Shown here piece after piece: positions 34,247 through 43,530 of a stretch of DNA of 64,000 nucleotides. How positions within the stretch are numbered: position 1 is the first letter of the stretch; the number at the start of each line of letters is the position of its first letter. The notes beneath the pieces are model-generated. The model made no database searches. It had not been told where the DNA came from and was given only the letters and a program-made list of their open reading frames with translations. The position numbers and the translations under genes were made by a program. Origin of the DNA: Paenibacillus spiritus (lineage in GTDB: Bacteria > Bacillota > Bacilli > Paenibacillales > Paenibacillaceae); NCBI RefSeq assembly GCF_008710135.1, contig NZ_VYKK01000008.1, positions 1 through 64,000 of the forward strand, in the 5' to 3' direction.

Positions 34247-36610
34247 TTACTCCAGCTCCGCCACCGTTACGCCCGCGCCGCCTTCATTATAATTGCCGAG
34301 CCGGTAGCTCTTCACGTGCCGGTGCTTGCGCAGATAATCCTGAATCCCGGTGCGCAGGACGCCTGTTCCTTTGCCGTGAATAATGTAGATCTGGCCCAGA
34401 TTGCCCAGGAAGGCTTCGTCGATGAACCGGTCTGTCTCGATCAGGGCTTCCTCCAGATTCGCTCCCCGGAGATCGAGCTCGGTGCGCACGTTCTCGTCCC
34501 GTGTCCGCTTGACCGTCGTGGCCTGCCGCAGCGGCGCAGGCGCCTGCGGCTTCGCCGGAGAGAGCAGCTCCAGATCGCTCAGAGCGACCTTCATCTTCAA
34601 AATCCCGAGCTGCACCAGCGCTTCCTTGGAACCGCTCAGCTCCACGACATGCCCCTTCTGGTTCAGGCTGTATACCTGAACCTCGTCGCCCGGCCCGATC
34701 TGCCGGGGCGCCTTCGCCTTGCGGGCCGGCTCTTTCTTCCGCGGCGCAGGCTGCGCCTCGTCGAGCCGACGTCTGGCTTCGATCAGCTTGTGCTCCTTGA
34801 CCGAAGCTCCTTCCTCCATGGCCAGACGCCGCAGGTCGGCGATGATCGTCTCGGCTTCCTTGCGCGCCTTCTCGACGATTGCAGCCGCCTCCGTCTCCGC
34901 CCTGCCGATCAGCTTGTCGCGCTGTCCCTCCAGCTTCTCCAGCTCGCGCTTCTGGCGTCCGCGCAGTTCCTCGGCTTCGGCCCGAATCTGCTCGGCCCGC
35001 TCGCGCTCGCTCTCGGCGCCGAGCCGGTTCTCCTCCAGCGAAGCGATCATGTTCTCGACGCGCAGGTCCTCTTCCTTGACCTCGCCGCGCGCATGCTCCA
35101 GAATCGGCCCCGGCAGGCCGAGACGCTCCGCGATGGCAAAAGCATTGCTTCGGCCCGGAACCCCGACCAGCAGCCGGTAAGTCGGGCTCAGGCTCTGGAC
35201 ATCGAATTCCATGCTGGCGTTGATAACGCCCTTGCGCTCATAGGCATAGGCCTTCAGCTCGCTGTAGTGCGTGGTGGCGACCATCCGCGTTCCCGCCCGG
35301 TGAATATGCTCCAGAATCGCGATGGCCAGCGCCGATCCCTCCGCCGGGTCTGTGCCCGCACCGACTTCATCCAGCAGAATCAGACTCTTGGGCGTCATCC
35401 GCCGCAGAATCGTAATGATGTTCGTCATGTGGCTGGAGAACGTGCTGAGGCTCTGCTCGATGCTCTGCTCGTCGCCGATATCGGCATAAATGGCGTCAAA
35501 GACGCACATCTGGCTGCCTTCCTCCGCCGGAATGAACAGCCCCGACATGGCCAGAAGGCTCAGGAGGCCGATGGTCTTAAGGGTAACCGTCTTGCCTCCC
35601 GTGTTCGGGCCTGTGACAAGAAGGGTGCTGTACTGATTGCCGAGCTCCACATCGAGCGGCACGACCGATTCCGCCGGAATGAGCGGATGCCGTCCCTTGC
35701 GGATCTTCAGATAGCCCCGGTCGTTCATCCGGGGTTGGGAAGCCTTCATCTCACGGGCAAGACGGGCCTTCGCAAAGTTGAAATCGAGCTGGCCCAGCAC
35801 ATCAATGTCATAGGCCGTCTCTTCGGCAATCCCGCCCACCCGGGCCGTCAGCTTCTGCAGAATGACCTCGATCTCCCGTTCTTCGCGCAGCCGGGTCTCC
35901 CGCAGCTTGTTGTTCATCGCAACTATGGCTTCCGGCTCGATGAACAGCGTCGCTCCCGAACCGGATTGGTCGTGGACGATGCCGCCGAAATGCGAGCGGT
36001 ATTCGGCCTTGACCGGAATGACGAACCGGTCGCCGCGGATGGTCACCAGCTGGTCCTGCAGCATCTTCGCCACCGAAGAAGAGCGGATCATCGAATCCAG
36101 CTTCTCGCGGATCCGGCTCTCGCCGGAACGCAGTTCCCGGCGGATGGCGGCGAGTTCCGGGCTCGCCGTATCCAGAATGTCGGCGTTCTCGTCGATGCAG
36201 GCCAAGATCGCATCCTCGACGTCCTTTTGCTCCGAGATCAGATCGCTCAGCTCATAGAGCATGGGCACCGGCTTCTCTTCGTGCAGCGCGGCCAGGAAGC
36301 GCTTGACCCGCCGTCCGCCCTGAATGGTCCGGGCTACGGCCAGCAGCTCATGCGTACCGAGCGTTCCGCCGATGGAAGCCCGTTTCAGCGCAGGGCGAAT
36401 ATCCGTGACGCCGCTGAGCGACGGGATACCTTTCAGCCGGTCTACGTCCGAAGCCTCGTCGGTAGCCTGCTGAAGCAGCTTCACGCCTTCCAGATCGCCG
36501 ATCGGTTTCAGGCCTTCCGCCTTCTCCGCACCCATCGGCGTTTGCGTATACGCTGCCAATTTATTTAGAATTTTGCGATACTCCAGCGTATGCAGAATTT
36601 TGTCGTCCAA
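34247..36610 (-). CDS. mutS2: MutS2 ATPase/endonuclease
   Basis: 787 residues. MutS-like core and ATPase domain with Walker A GPNTGGKT and Walker B LILLDEVGAGTDP, a long coiled coil (about 510-640), a KOW-like segment, and a C-terminal Smr domain (ELDLRG...IIHGKGTGVLR). MutS2 lacks the mismatch-recognition domain; known roles are suppression of recombination and splitting of collided ribosomes. The start is a TTG at 36610 with GGGAG twelve bases upstream. It sits in the pheST-zapA-mutS2-yshE neighbourhood typical of Bacilli. Confidence 0.96.
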   Translation of the reverse strand: MDDKILHTLEYRKILNKLAAYTQTPMGAEKAEGLKPIGDLEGVKLLQQATDEASDVDRLKGIPSLSGVTDIRPALKRASIGGTLGTHELLAVARTIQGGRRVKRFLAALHEEKPVPMLYELSDLISEQKDVEDAILACIDENADILDTASPELAAIRRELRSGESRIREKLDSMIRSSSVAKMLQDQLVTIRGDRFVIPVKAEYRSHFGGIVHDQSGSGATLFIEPEAIVAMNNKLRETRLREEREIEVILQKLTARVGGIAEETAYDIDVLGQLDFNFAKARLAREMKASQPRMNDRGYLKIRKGRHPLIPAESVVPLDVELGNQYSTLLVTGPNTGGKTVTLKTIGLLSLLAMSGLFIPAEEGSQMCVFDAIYADIGDEQSIEQSLSTFSSHMTNIITILRRMTPKSLILLDEVGAGTDPAEGSALAIAILEHIHRAGTRMVATTHYSELKAYAYERKGVINASMEFDVQSLSPTYRLLVGVPGRSNAFAIAERLGLPGPILEHARGEVKEEDLRVENMIASLEENRLGAESERERAEQIRAEAEELRGRQKRELEKLEGQRDKLIGRAETEAAAIVEKARKEAETIIADLRRLAMEEGASVKEHKLIEARRRLDEAQPAPRKKEPARKAKAPRQIGPGDEVQVYSLNQKGHVVELSGSKEALVQLGILKMKVALSDLELLSPAKPQAPAPLRQATTVKRTRDENVRTELDLRGANLEEALIETDRFIDEAFLGNLGQIYIIHGKGTGVLRTGIQDYLRKHRHVKSYRLGNYNEGGAGVTVAELE

Positions 36611-36782
36611 GACCAGTCACAACTCCCTTCACATCTTTTCTTATTATACCGGATAAGCCTCACCTGCGCCATTTGCATACTCCCTGCATGAATTTTCCCG
36701 ATCTCGCATAATCCCGCTGCCTGCCGGGTATCCTATACCTTGCACAAATCCCGCAATTTCAAAGCGTAAAGGAGGCTGTACC

Positions 36783-37130
36783 GTGAAATTTCTCGGTCAT
36801 GTAGTCCGCTTTATCGTGTCGGCTATCGTCCTGCTGATTGTGGGCTGGATCGTTCCCCAGTTCACGGTGGGCGGGTTCTGGAGCGCCCTGGTGCTGGCAC
36901 TGGTCATCGCCCTGCTGGGCTGGGTTGTGGAGGGCATCTTCGGCAAAAAAGCGACGCCTTTCGGCCGCGGCATCGTCGGCTTCCTGGTGAGCGCCCTCGT
37001 GATCTGGGTCGCCCAATTCGTCGTCAGCGGCGTTGACGTATCCATTATCGGCGCCCTTCTGGCTGCGCTGGTGATCGGGATCATCGACCTGTTCCTGCCT
37101 GTGCCTACCCCTTTTGACGCAGGCAAATAA
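36783..37130 (+). CDS. yvlD: YvlD-like four-helix membrane protein (phage holin 4 superfamily)
   Basis: 115 residues, nearly all hydrophobic, with about four membrane helices and a positively charged loop (FGKKATPFGRG). It resembles YvlD-family proteins, which are small membrane proteins tied to envelope stress in Bacillus. The start is GTG 36783 after AAAGGAGG. It is the only plus-strand gene between mutS2 and the GGDEF gene. Confidence 0.75.
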   Translation: MKFLGHVVRFIVSAIVLLIVGWIVPQFTVGGFWSALVLALVIALLGWVVEGIFGKKATPFGRGIVGFLVSALVIWVAQFVVSGVDVSIIGALLAALVIGIIDLFLPVPTPFDAGK

Positions 37131-37166
37131 GGCCGGTACCCGGATCGGACCGCCGCTCAATGCCAA

Positions 37167-37205
37167 AAGCCGCCGTCTTCCCGTTCGGGAAGGCGACGGC
37201 TTTTG
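37167..37205. terminator. Two-way terminator between yvlD and the GGDEF gene
   Basis: AAAGCCGCCGTCTTCCCG and GGGAAGGCGACGGCTTT pair with a 3-base loop and small bulges; followed by TTTTG in both directions. Confidence 0.75.
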
Positions 37206-37212
37206 CGCTTCA

Positions 37213-38292
37213 TCATTTGGAGGATAGGGAGGCATAGGCGCCGGTGCAGAGGACGACCTTGTTCTTGCCGGTCCGCTTGGCTTCATAGAGCGCGTCGTCC
37301 GTCTTGCGGAAGAGCATCTCCTTCGCGTCGCCCCGCTCATACTCACAGAGTCCGATGCTGACGGTAATCGGCTTGTCCCCGGCATACGGATGCTCCATCC
37401 GTTCCACGGCTTCGCGCAGCTTCTCCACCATCTCTCTGGACTCTTCGAGCGTCTTGTCGGTAAAGATAACGGCGAACTCTTCTCCCCCGTAGCGGGCGGC
37501 AAAGTCATTCAATCCAATTGTCTCGCGGAGCCGGGCCGCTACCTCTTTCAGTACGATGTCGCCGATCCAATGACCGTACGTATCGTTGATCTGCTTGAAG
37601 TTGTCGATATCCAGCAGGCCGAGCTGGAGCTTAAGTCCGTTCTTCTCGCATTGCTCCAGCAGGGAATCCAGATATTCGTGAAATGTCTTGTGATTGTACA
37701 ATTCGGTTAGCGCGTCGATCTTCAGCAGCCGGTCCGAAATGGCGCGTTCGACGAGCAGGCTCTGTTCCGACTTGGTCAGCTGCTCCAGCTCCATGCTGGC
37801 TTCATAAGCCCGGATGATGACTCCGTTCGCGATAAAGATGAACAGCGCAATCATCGCCTCGACAAGCAGAAATTCTAGCAGAGGCTTGTCGAATACCGGC
37901 CGCTCCAGCAGCAGATAGACGCCGGCGTAGGACACGGATGTCATGCCGCCCGTTATGAGCAGAAGCCTGCGGTCAAAGTAGACCAGCGGAACCACGATAG
38001 GCACAATCCAGGCCATTTGGGCTCCGTCGGCGAAGGGTTCGACGATAAAATAGAGCAGGCAGGACAGCACAAAGCCGCAGCCCGTTACCACCTGCTTGTG
38101 GTAGCGGCTGCGCACACGCAGCCAGAGCTCGGCCGAGCCGATGGCGGCCGCAACGGCGCCATTGCTGAGCAGATACAGTCTTCCGCAATCCCGGCTGTCG
38201 GCAAGAGCGCAGGCAGGCTTGACCCCTGCCCAGAAGAACGAAATCTGAATAACGATCATGATGAGGATAACCGCCCAATACCCCTTCATCAC
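37213..38292 (-). CDS. Membrane-bound diguanylate cyclase (GGDEF)
   Basis: 359 residues: about five or six membrane helices in residues 1-165, a short coiled linker, and a GGDEF domain with active-site RYGGEEF (GGEEF at 269-273). It should make cyclic di-GMP from GTP. The product-inhibition site RxxD expected just before the active site is replaced by GLND, so feedback control may be lost. The membrane part may be a 5TMR-type sensor; the signal is unknown. It replaces cvpA and polX in the usual Bacillus order between zapA and mutS2. Confidence 0.9.
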   Translation of the reverse strand: MMKGYWAVILIMIVIQISFFWAGVKPACALADSRDCGRLYLLSNGAVAAAIGSAELWLRVRSRYHKQVVTGCGFVLSCLLYFIVEPFADGAQMAWIVPIVVPLVYFDRRLLLITGGMTSVSYAGVYLLLERPVFDKPLLEFLLVEAMIALFIFIANGVIIRAYEASMELEQLTKSEQSLLVERAISDRLLKIDALTELYNHKTFHEYLDSLLEQCEKNGLKLQLGLLDIDNFKQINDTYGHWIGDIVLKEVAARLRETIGLNDFAARYGGEEFAVIFTDKTLEESREMVEKLREAVERMEHPYAGDKPITVSIGLCEYERGDAKEMLFRKTDDALYEAKRTGKNKVVLCTGAYASLSSK

Positions 38293-38565
38293 TCTGCGGT
38301 GCCAGGATTCTTTTTCCAGTGAAGCGGCCTTACTTCGAATGCGGATCCCCTACTTTTGTCCCCGGATATAATGCTTTTTATTATAATCAATAACCCCCGG
38401 GTTTGCATCCCCTTTCTGGAATGTCCGCCTGTTCCGTCTCCACGCGGATAATCGGCGGAGCCGGACGATCCGTGTTCACGGCAAAAGAGGCGCAACCGCG
38501 GCTCGGCTGCTCGCCGTCCTCCGCAATTCCGCCCCTTAAGCTCCTTCATCCGTCATTAGGCCGCT

Positions 38566-40833
38566 CTAGCTGTCCTGCTCGATCAGTTGAATCCATTCAT
38601 TATATTCCGTCTGCAGCTTGGCATATTCGGCCTGCAGCTTCTGGAAGGCATCCGTCATCTGCTCCAGCTCTTCCTGCCGCATTCCGAACTCGGCCTGAAG
38701 CAGCCGGAGCTGGCCCTGCGACAGTTCGTAGTGGCCGGCGACGTCATCCAGCTGGCTCCGAAGCTCCTTTTGCTCAAGCTTCAGCGAAGAGCGCACCTTC
38801 TCGCTCTCTTCCACTTCCTGCTGCCAGAGCTCGATCTCTTCGCGGAAACTGCGCTCCGCTTCTGCCCAGGAGCCCTGGGCCCGCTTGAGTTCCTCGTACT
38901 TCGATTTCCACGCCTCGGTCTCGCGGCGGGCGTCGTTCAGCCCTTCCTGCTGCATCGCTGCCGCTGCGGCGGCTTCTCTTGCCGCCTCCGACAGTTCGTC
39001 CAGACGGAAGGCCAGCTCTTCCTTCTCTTCTTCCAGCAGACGGCAGCGCTCCTGCAGGCTGTCGCCATTCTGCAGCACATCGTCATACTGGATAATCAGC
39101 TCTTCATAGCGGTTCTGCAGCGCCGCGAGCTCCTCTTCCTTCCGGCGTCCGAGCTCCAGCAGCTCCGCCTGACGCTCTTCCGCCGTCTCGCGCCGCCGGG
39201 CTTCCCGCTCCAGCGCTTCGCCGAGGCGCGTCCGCTCTTCCCCGAGACCGGCCAGCTCTTCGTCCCGCCGTCCGATCTCCTCCCGGAGCTTCTCGCGCTC
39301 ATGCCGCAGGCGCTCCAGTTCCGATCGGAACGCTTCGCGTTCTCCGGCGGTCTGCTCCAGCTCCTGACGCAGACCGGCCAGCTCCGCTTCCTTGCGGCCT
39401 GCCTCTTGCGCCGCAGCCGCAGCTTCGCCGCGCAGCGTCTCGAGCGCGGATTCCAGCTCCGTACGGGAACGATGCTCGCGTTCCAGCGCTTCGCCGCTCT
39501 CCAGCACCATCTGTTCCAGCTCGCCGAGTTCGTTCTGCCGCTTCGCGGCCAGCTCCTTCCAGTCCTCGCGCTCCGCCAGCGCACCCGCCAGCTCCGACTC
39601 CAGGTTCTGCGTCCGTCGCTGCCATTCCGCCAGAGAGGCTTCCGCCGCAGCCGCCTCGCTGCGGGCCGCCGCCTCCAGTCCCCGCAGCTCATCCAGCTCG
39701 GCTTCCAACAGAGCCGCCTGCCCCGTCTTGGCTTCCAGTTCTTCGCGCAGTCCGGACTCCAGCGCAAGCGCCGCTTCATGCCGGGTCTGCAGCTCGCTGC
39801 GCGCCTCGCGTTCGCCTCGCACGGCCGCTTCCTCGGCACGCAGCCGGGATTGAAGCTGTCTGACCGTCCCCTTCATCTCGGCGAGCTGCTTCTCCAGTTC
39901 CTGAAGCTGCCCTCTATGCCGCTGTTCCTGATTGCCGATGCTCTGCCGCATGTCCTTATTGCGGGCCAGCTCGCGTTCCAGCGCTTCCTTCCCGGCCTCC
40001 AGCTCCTTGGTCAGCGCCGCCTTGACCGCTTCCAGCTCCCGGGCCGAAGCTTCACGGCTCTCTGCCAGCTGAAGATTCAATCCCGCCCGCGTCTCTTCCA
40101 ATTGGCCGGAATGCATCGTCTTCGTCTCATCCAGCTCCCGGCGCAAGCGGGAGACGTTCTCCTCGAGCTCGGCCGCCTGTGCAGCCCGAAGCTCTTCCAG
40201 CTCCTTCGCATGCGCAGCCTTCAGCTCTTCGATCTGCTCCAGGCGCAGCGCTTCGGCTCTTGCAAGCTCTGAACGAAGCTGCTCCCTCGCTTCGGTTGCT
40301 TCCAGTTCACGGGCCGTCCGAAGCTCGGCAATCTCGTCTTCCCTGCGAGCAAGCTCCGCTTCCAGTTCGCGGCGGACCGCCGCTGTGCTCTCACCGGCTT
40401 CGCGAACGCGTTCGGCCTGCGCCGCGCGCTCCTGTTCCAGCTGTTCCAGGTGGGAGCGCCGCGCCTCTTCGGCTTCCGCAATCAGCCGCTTCGTCTCGGC
40501 TTCGGCGGCTGCGCTTGTCCGCTCCCATTCCTCCTGGCGTTCCCGCTGCACCTCCAGCATGCGCGAGACTTCAGCGCGCAGCTCGCTGCGTTCGCCGGTG
40601 AGCATATTGACTTCGTTGCGCAGATCCTGCGCCTGAATCGCCTGTTCCGCCATATGAACGGCGGCCAGCACCGCGATGCGGGGCGTATCCAGCCGGTTAT
40701 GGGATTTCGAGATCGCCTTCATGTGCTCATCGACATAGCGGGCGACCTGCTTCATATATTCGGTGCTGCTTCCGACAAGTTTATAGGAAGTGCCGTAGAT
40801 TTCTACGGCGACGCGTGTCCGGTCCATTGCCAC
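38566..40833 (-). CDS. zapA: ZapA-domain protein fused to a very long coiled coil
   Basis: Residues 1 to about 95 are a complete ZapA domain (TRVAVEIYGTSYKLVGSS, YVDEHMKAISKSHNRLD, RIAVLAAVHMAEQ). ZapA is normally 85-110 residues and crosslinks FtsZ filaments at the division site. Here about 650 further residues follow as near-continuous Glu/Leu/Arg/Ala heptads, with a charged C-terminal end (YNEWIQLIEQDS). No membrane helix. The GTG at 40833 follows AAGGAGGG; ATG 40827 is further away. Position between pheT and mutS2 matches zapA in Bacillus subtilis, so this is the orthologue with an extension rather than an unrelated protein. The role of the tail is unknown: spacing of FtsZ filaments or linking to DNA or membrane proteins are ideas. 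Confidence 0.85.
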   Translation of the reverse strand: MAMDRTRVAVEIYGTSYKLVGSSTEYMKQVARYVDEHMKAISKSHNRLDTPRIAVLAAVHMAEQAIQAQDLRNEVNMLTGERSELRAEVSRMLEVQRERQEEWERTSAAAEAETKRLIAEAEEARRSHLEQLEQERAAQAERVREAGESTAAVRRELEAELARREDEIAELRTARELEATEAREQLRSELARAEALRLEQIEELKAAHAKELEELRAAQAAELEENVSRLRRELDETKTMHSGQLEETRAGLNLQLAESREASARELEAVKAALTKELEAGKEALERELARNKDMRQSIGNQEQRHRGQLQELEKQLAEMKGTVRQLQSRLRAEEAAVRGEREARSELQTRHEAALALESGLREELEAKTGQAALLEAELDELRGLEAAARSEAAAAEASLAEWQRRTQNLESELAGALAEREDWKELAAKRQNELGELEQMVLESGEALEREHRSRTELESALETLRGEAAAAAQEAGRKEAELAGLRQELEQTAGEREAFRSELERLRHEREKLREEIGRRDEELAGLGEERTRLGEALEREARRRETAEERQAELLELGRRKEEELAALQNRYEELIIQYDDVLQNGDSLQERCRLLEEEKEELAFRLDELSEAAREAAAAAAMQQEGLNDARRETEAWKSKYEELKRAQGSWAEAERSFREEIELWQQEVEESEKVRSSLKLEQKELRSQLDDVAGHYELSQGQLRLLQAEFGMRQEELEQMTDAFQKLQAEYAKLQTEYNEWIQLIEQDS

Positions 40834-40994
40834 AGTGGTGCCCTCCTTCTGTTAGTACGCCTGCATCCTGTAAGGGGTGGAATAAAGAAATCTATATAAT
40901 ATAACCTGATAACGTACCAAGTGTTGCGCTCTCGGCCCCTGATTCTTCGTTCGAAGGACCGAAATTGAACGGGATATCCGGGCGCTTCATGGAG

Positions 40995-41041
40995 AAAAAG
41001 CCGCAGACGATCCCCTTAAGTAATGGATTCGCTGCGGCTTT
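40995..41041 (-). terminator. Terminator of pheS-pheT
   Basis: AAAGCCGCAG...CTGCGGCTTT stem followed by TTTTCTCC on the minus strand, 12 bases after the pheT stop codon. Confidence 0.8.
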
Positions 41042-41053
41042 GTTCATTTCCTT

Positions 41054-43498
41054 CTATTTTCGAAGTTCGGCGCCAAAACTTTGCTGAAGGGCGGCCAGCA
41101 CACGGTCATGCACTTCCGTCACTTCTTCTTCCGTAAGCGTGTGTTCCGGGTGACGGTAGAGCAGCGATACGGCGATGCTCTTCTGATTCTCGCCCAGTCG
41201 GCCGCCTGTATAGACGTCGAAGACCTGCGCCGTCTGCAACAGGCTGCCGCCGTGCTCGCGAATCGTCTTCAGCAGGTCCGCCGAAGGGACGCTGCGCTCC
41301 ACGACAAGCGCGATATCGCGCTCCATTCCCGGGAACCGCGGCGGTTCGGTATACTGAATGGCTGTGCGGGCAGCTGCATACATAGGCTCCAGCAGCAGCT
41401 CGGCCGCATACGTATCCGTGAGGTCGTGCCTGCGGGCGAGCTCGGGATGAATCTGGCCCAGCGTCCCGATCAGGTTCCGGGCGTCTCCATCCAGCAGATA
41501 GACGGAAGCGGAACGCCCGGGATGGAAGCCCTCCGGCCGGTCGGCTTCATAGACGATCCGGTCCGACAGTCCGAACTGGTCGAACACTGTCTCCAGCGCA
41601 CCCTTCAGGTCGAAGAAATCGACCGGTTCGGCGGGACGGTTCCACTGCTTGGAGGACCGGTTGCCGCTGAGCAGCATTCCCAGCACCGGCAGCTCGCGGG
41701 GCTGCCGGGTCAAGCGCTCTTCGTCGGCCAGGAAGATATTGCCGATCTCGAACAGCGCCAGATCGCTCTGCCGGCGGTTCGTATTGTATTCGGCGATGCT
41801 GAGCAGCTCCGGCAGCAGGCTGGTGCGGAGGACGCTGCGGTCCTCGCTCATCGGCATCGCCAGCTTGACGGCGAAGGCACCGCCTTGCAGGGCCGGGAAC
41901 AGACCGGTCCGGTCCGGCTGGATGAACGAATAGCCCATCGTCTCCTGATAGCCGCCGTGCGCCAGCAGGTGGCGAAGCTCGCGGCGCAGCGCCTGCGGAC
42001 GCGTCAGACTGCCCGGCGTCGTCGGTCCTTCAATCGGAGTGGACGGAATATTGTCGTACCCGTACAGCCGGGCGACTTCCTCAATCAGATCCACATCGCG
42101 CGTAATATCCCCGCGTCGGGTCGGCACCCGCACTTCCAGCAGGCCGTGGGCGGCGTCTCCGCACGGGAGTCCCAGGCGAAGCAGCAGCGTTTTGACCTCC
42201 AGCAGGGAGAGCACGGTTCCAAGCCGCGCGTTGACCTTATCCAGCGAGAGGGTGAGAACAATCGGTTCGGCGGCTGCATTCCCCGCCTGGACAACCCCCT
42301 CGAGAACCGCGCCGCCTGCGTAGCGGGCGATCAGCGAAGCGGCGCGGTCCAGAGCCGGGAGAACCGAACCCGGATCGACCGTCTTCTCAAAGCGCAGGCT
42401 GGCTTCGGAACGAAGACCGAGCTGGCGCGCGGTTTTGCGTACAAGCGATCCGTTGAAGCGGGCCGATTCCAGCGCAATGTTCACTGTGGCATCGGTGACT
42501 TCCGAGTCCAGGCCGCCCATGACGCCGGCCAGGCCGACCGGCTTCTCGGCATCGGCAATTACGATCATATGCGCGCCGAGCGTACGCTCCTGTCCATCCA
42601 GCGTAACCAGCTTCTCGCCTTCATGGGCCAAGCGCACCGCAAGTCGGCCTCCCGCCAGTTTGTCGGCGTCAAAAGCATGCAGCGGCTGCCCGTATTCCAG
42701 CATGACATAGTTTGTAATATCCACAATGTTGCTGATCGGACGGATGCCTGCCGCCATCAGCCGGTTCTGCATCCACTGCGGCGACGGCCCGGGCTTAACG
42801 CCCGAAATATAACGGACGGCATAGTGCGTGCAGAGCGACTCGTCTTCCACCGATACGGTTACGGCATCGGAAGCCGGCCCGCCGGCTTGAATCAGCTCTT
42901 CCTCCGGCTTGGGCAGCCGGGGCTCCTGGCCGAGAATCGCCCCGACCTCATAGGCCGCGCCGATCATGCTGAGACAGTCGGAACGGTTCGGCGTCAGGTC
43001 GAACTCCAAGACCTCGTCGTCCAGGCCGAGCACACGGGTGACAGGCAGACCGATCTCGGTCTCCTCCGGCAGCACCAGAATGCCTTCCTGCTGTTCCTTC
43101 GGCAGCAGCTTGTCGTTCATGCCAAGCTCCTTGGCGGAGCAGATCATGCCCTGGGAGAGCACGCCGCGCAGCTTCGCCTTCTTGATGGTAAGACCCGGCA
43201 GAGCCGCGCCTACGAGCGCCACCGGCACCTTCTGTCCGGCCGCGACATTCTTCGCTCCGCAGACAATCTGCAGATCTTCGCCCTGGCCGGCATCGACCAC
43301 GCATACATTCAGCTTATCCGCATCGGGGTGCTTCTCCTTGGATTTCACCAAGCCGACCACGATGCCCGACAGCCCTTGATTGCGGTTCTCGATGCCGTCG
43401 ATTTCAATGCCCGCAGCCGTAATCTTCTCCGCCAGTTCGGCGGCCGTTACGCCTTCAAGCGAAATATAATCCTTCAACCAGCTGGTTGATACTTTCAT
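41054..43498 (-). CDS. pheT: Phenylalanyl-tRNA synthetase beta subunit
   Basis: 814 residues, normal length. N-terminal tRNA-binding OB domain (about 40-150; GLVKSKEKHPDADKLNVC), B3/B4 editing domain, B5 domain, and C-terminal FDX-ACB anticodon-binding domain (PPRFPGMERDIALVVE). Forms the alpha2-beta2 enzyme with PheS. It follows pheS by 32 bases and ends at the terminator at 40995-41041. Transcription is controlled by the T-box leader before pheS. Confidence 0.97.
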   Translation of the reverse strand: MKVSTSWLKDYISLEGVTAAELAEKITAAGIEIDGIENRNQGLSGIVVGLVKSKEKHPDADKLNVCVVDAGQGEDLQIVCGAKNVAAGQKVPVALVGAALPGLTIKKAKLRGVLSQGMICSAKELGMNDKLLPKEQQEGILVLPEETEIGLPVTRVLGLDDEVLEFDLTPNRSDCLSMIGAAYEVGAILGQEPRLPKPEEELIQAGGPASDAVTVSVEDESLCTHYAVRYISGVKPGPSPQWMQNRLMAAGIRPISNIVDITNYVMLEYGQPLHAFDADKLAGGRLAVRLAHEGEKLVTLDGQERTLGAHMIVIADAEKPVGLAGVMGGLDSEVTDATVNIALESARFNGSLVRKTARQLGLRSEASLRFEKTVDPGSVLPALDRAASLIARYAGGAVLEGVVQAGNAAAEPIVLTLSLDKVNARLGTVLSLLEVKTLLLRLGLPCGDAAHGLLEVRVPTRRGDITRDVDLIEEVARLYGYDNIPSTPIEGPTTPGSLTRPQALRRELRHLLAHGGYQETMGYSFIQPDRTGLFPALQGGAFAVKLAMPMSEDRSVLRTSLLPELLSIAEYNTNRRQSDLALFEIGNIFLADEERLTRQPRELPVLGMLLSGNRSSKQWNRPAEPVDFFDLKGALETVFDQFGLSDRIVYEADRPEGFHPGRSASVYLLDGDARNLIGTLGQIHPELARRHDLTDTYAAELLLEPMYAAARTAIQYTEPPRFPGMERDIALVVERSVPSADLLKTIREHGGSLLQTAQVFDVYTGGRLGENQKSIAVSLLYRHPEHTLTEEEVTEVHDRVLAALQQSFGAELRK

Positions 43499-43530
43499 CC
43501 TTCTCTCACGTCCTTAACCGTAATTTATCG

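Noticed and set aside
34316..36568. Open frame of 750 codons antisense to mutS2
   Set aside because: Same reason: a GC-rich shadow of a complete MutS2 gene.
38293..38565. Cyclic di-GMP riboswitch or small gene upstream of the first GGDEF gene
   Set aside because: No GEMM consensus was found; the 86-codon frame there overlaps the GGDEF start, lacks a ribosome-binding site and has no domain.
41081..43489. Open frame of 802 codons antisense to pheT
   Set aside because: Mirror of a confident essential gene; no domains and no ribosome-binding site.
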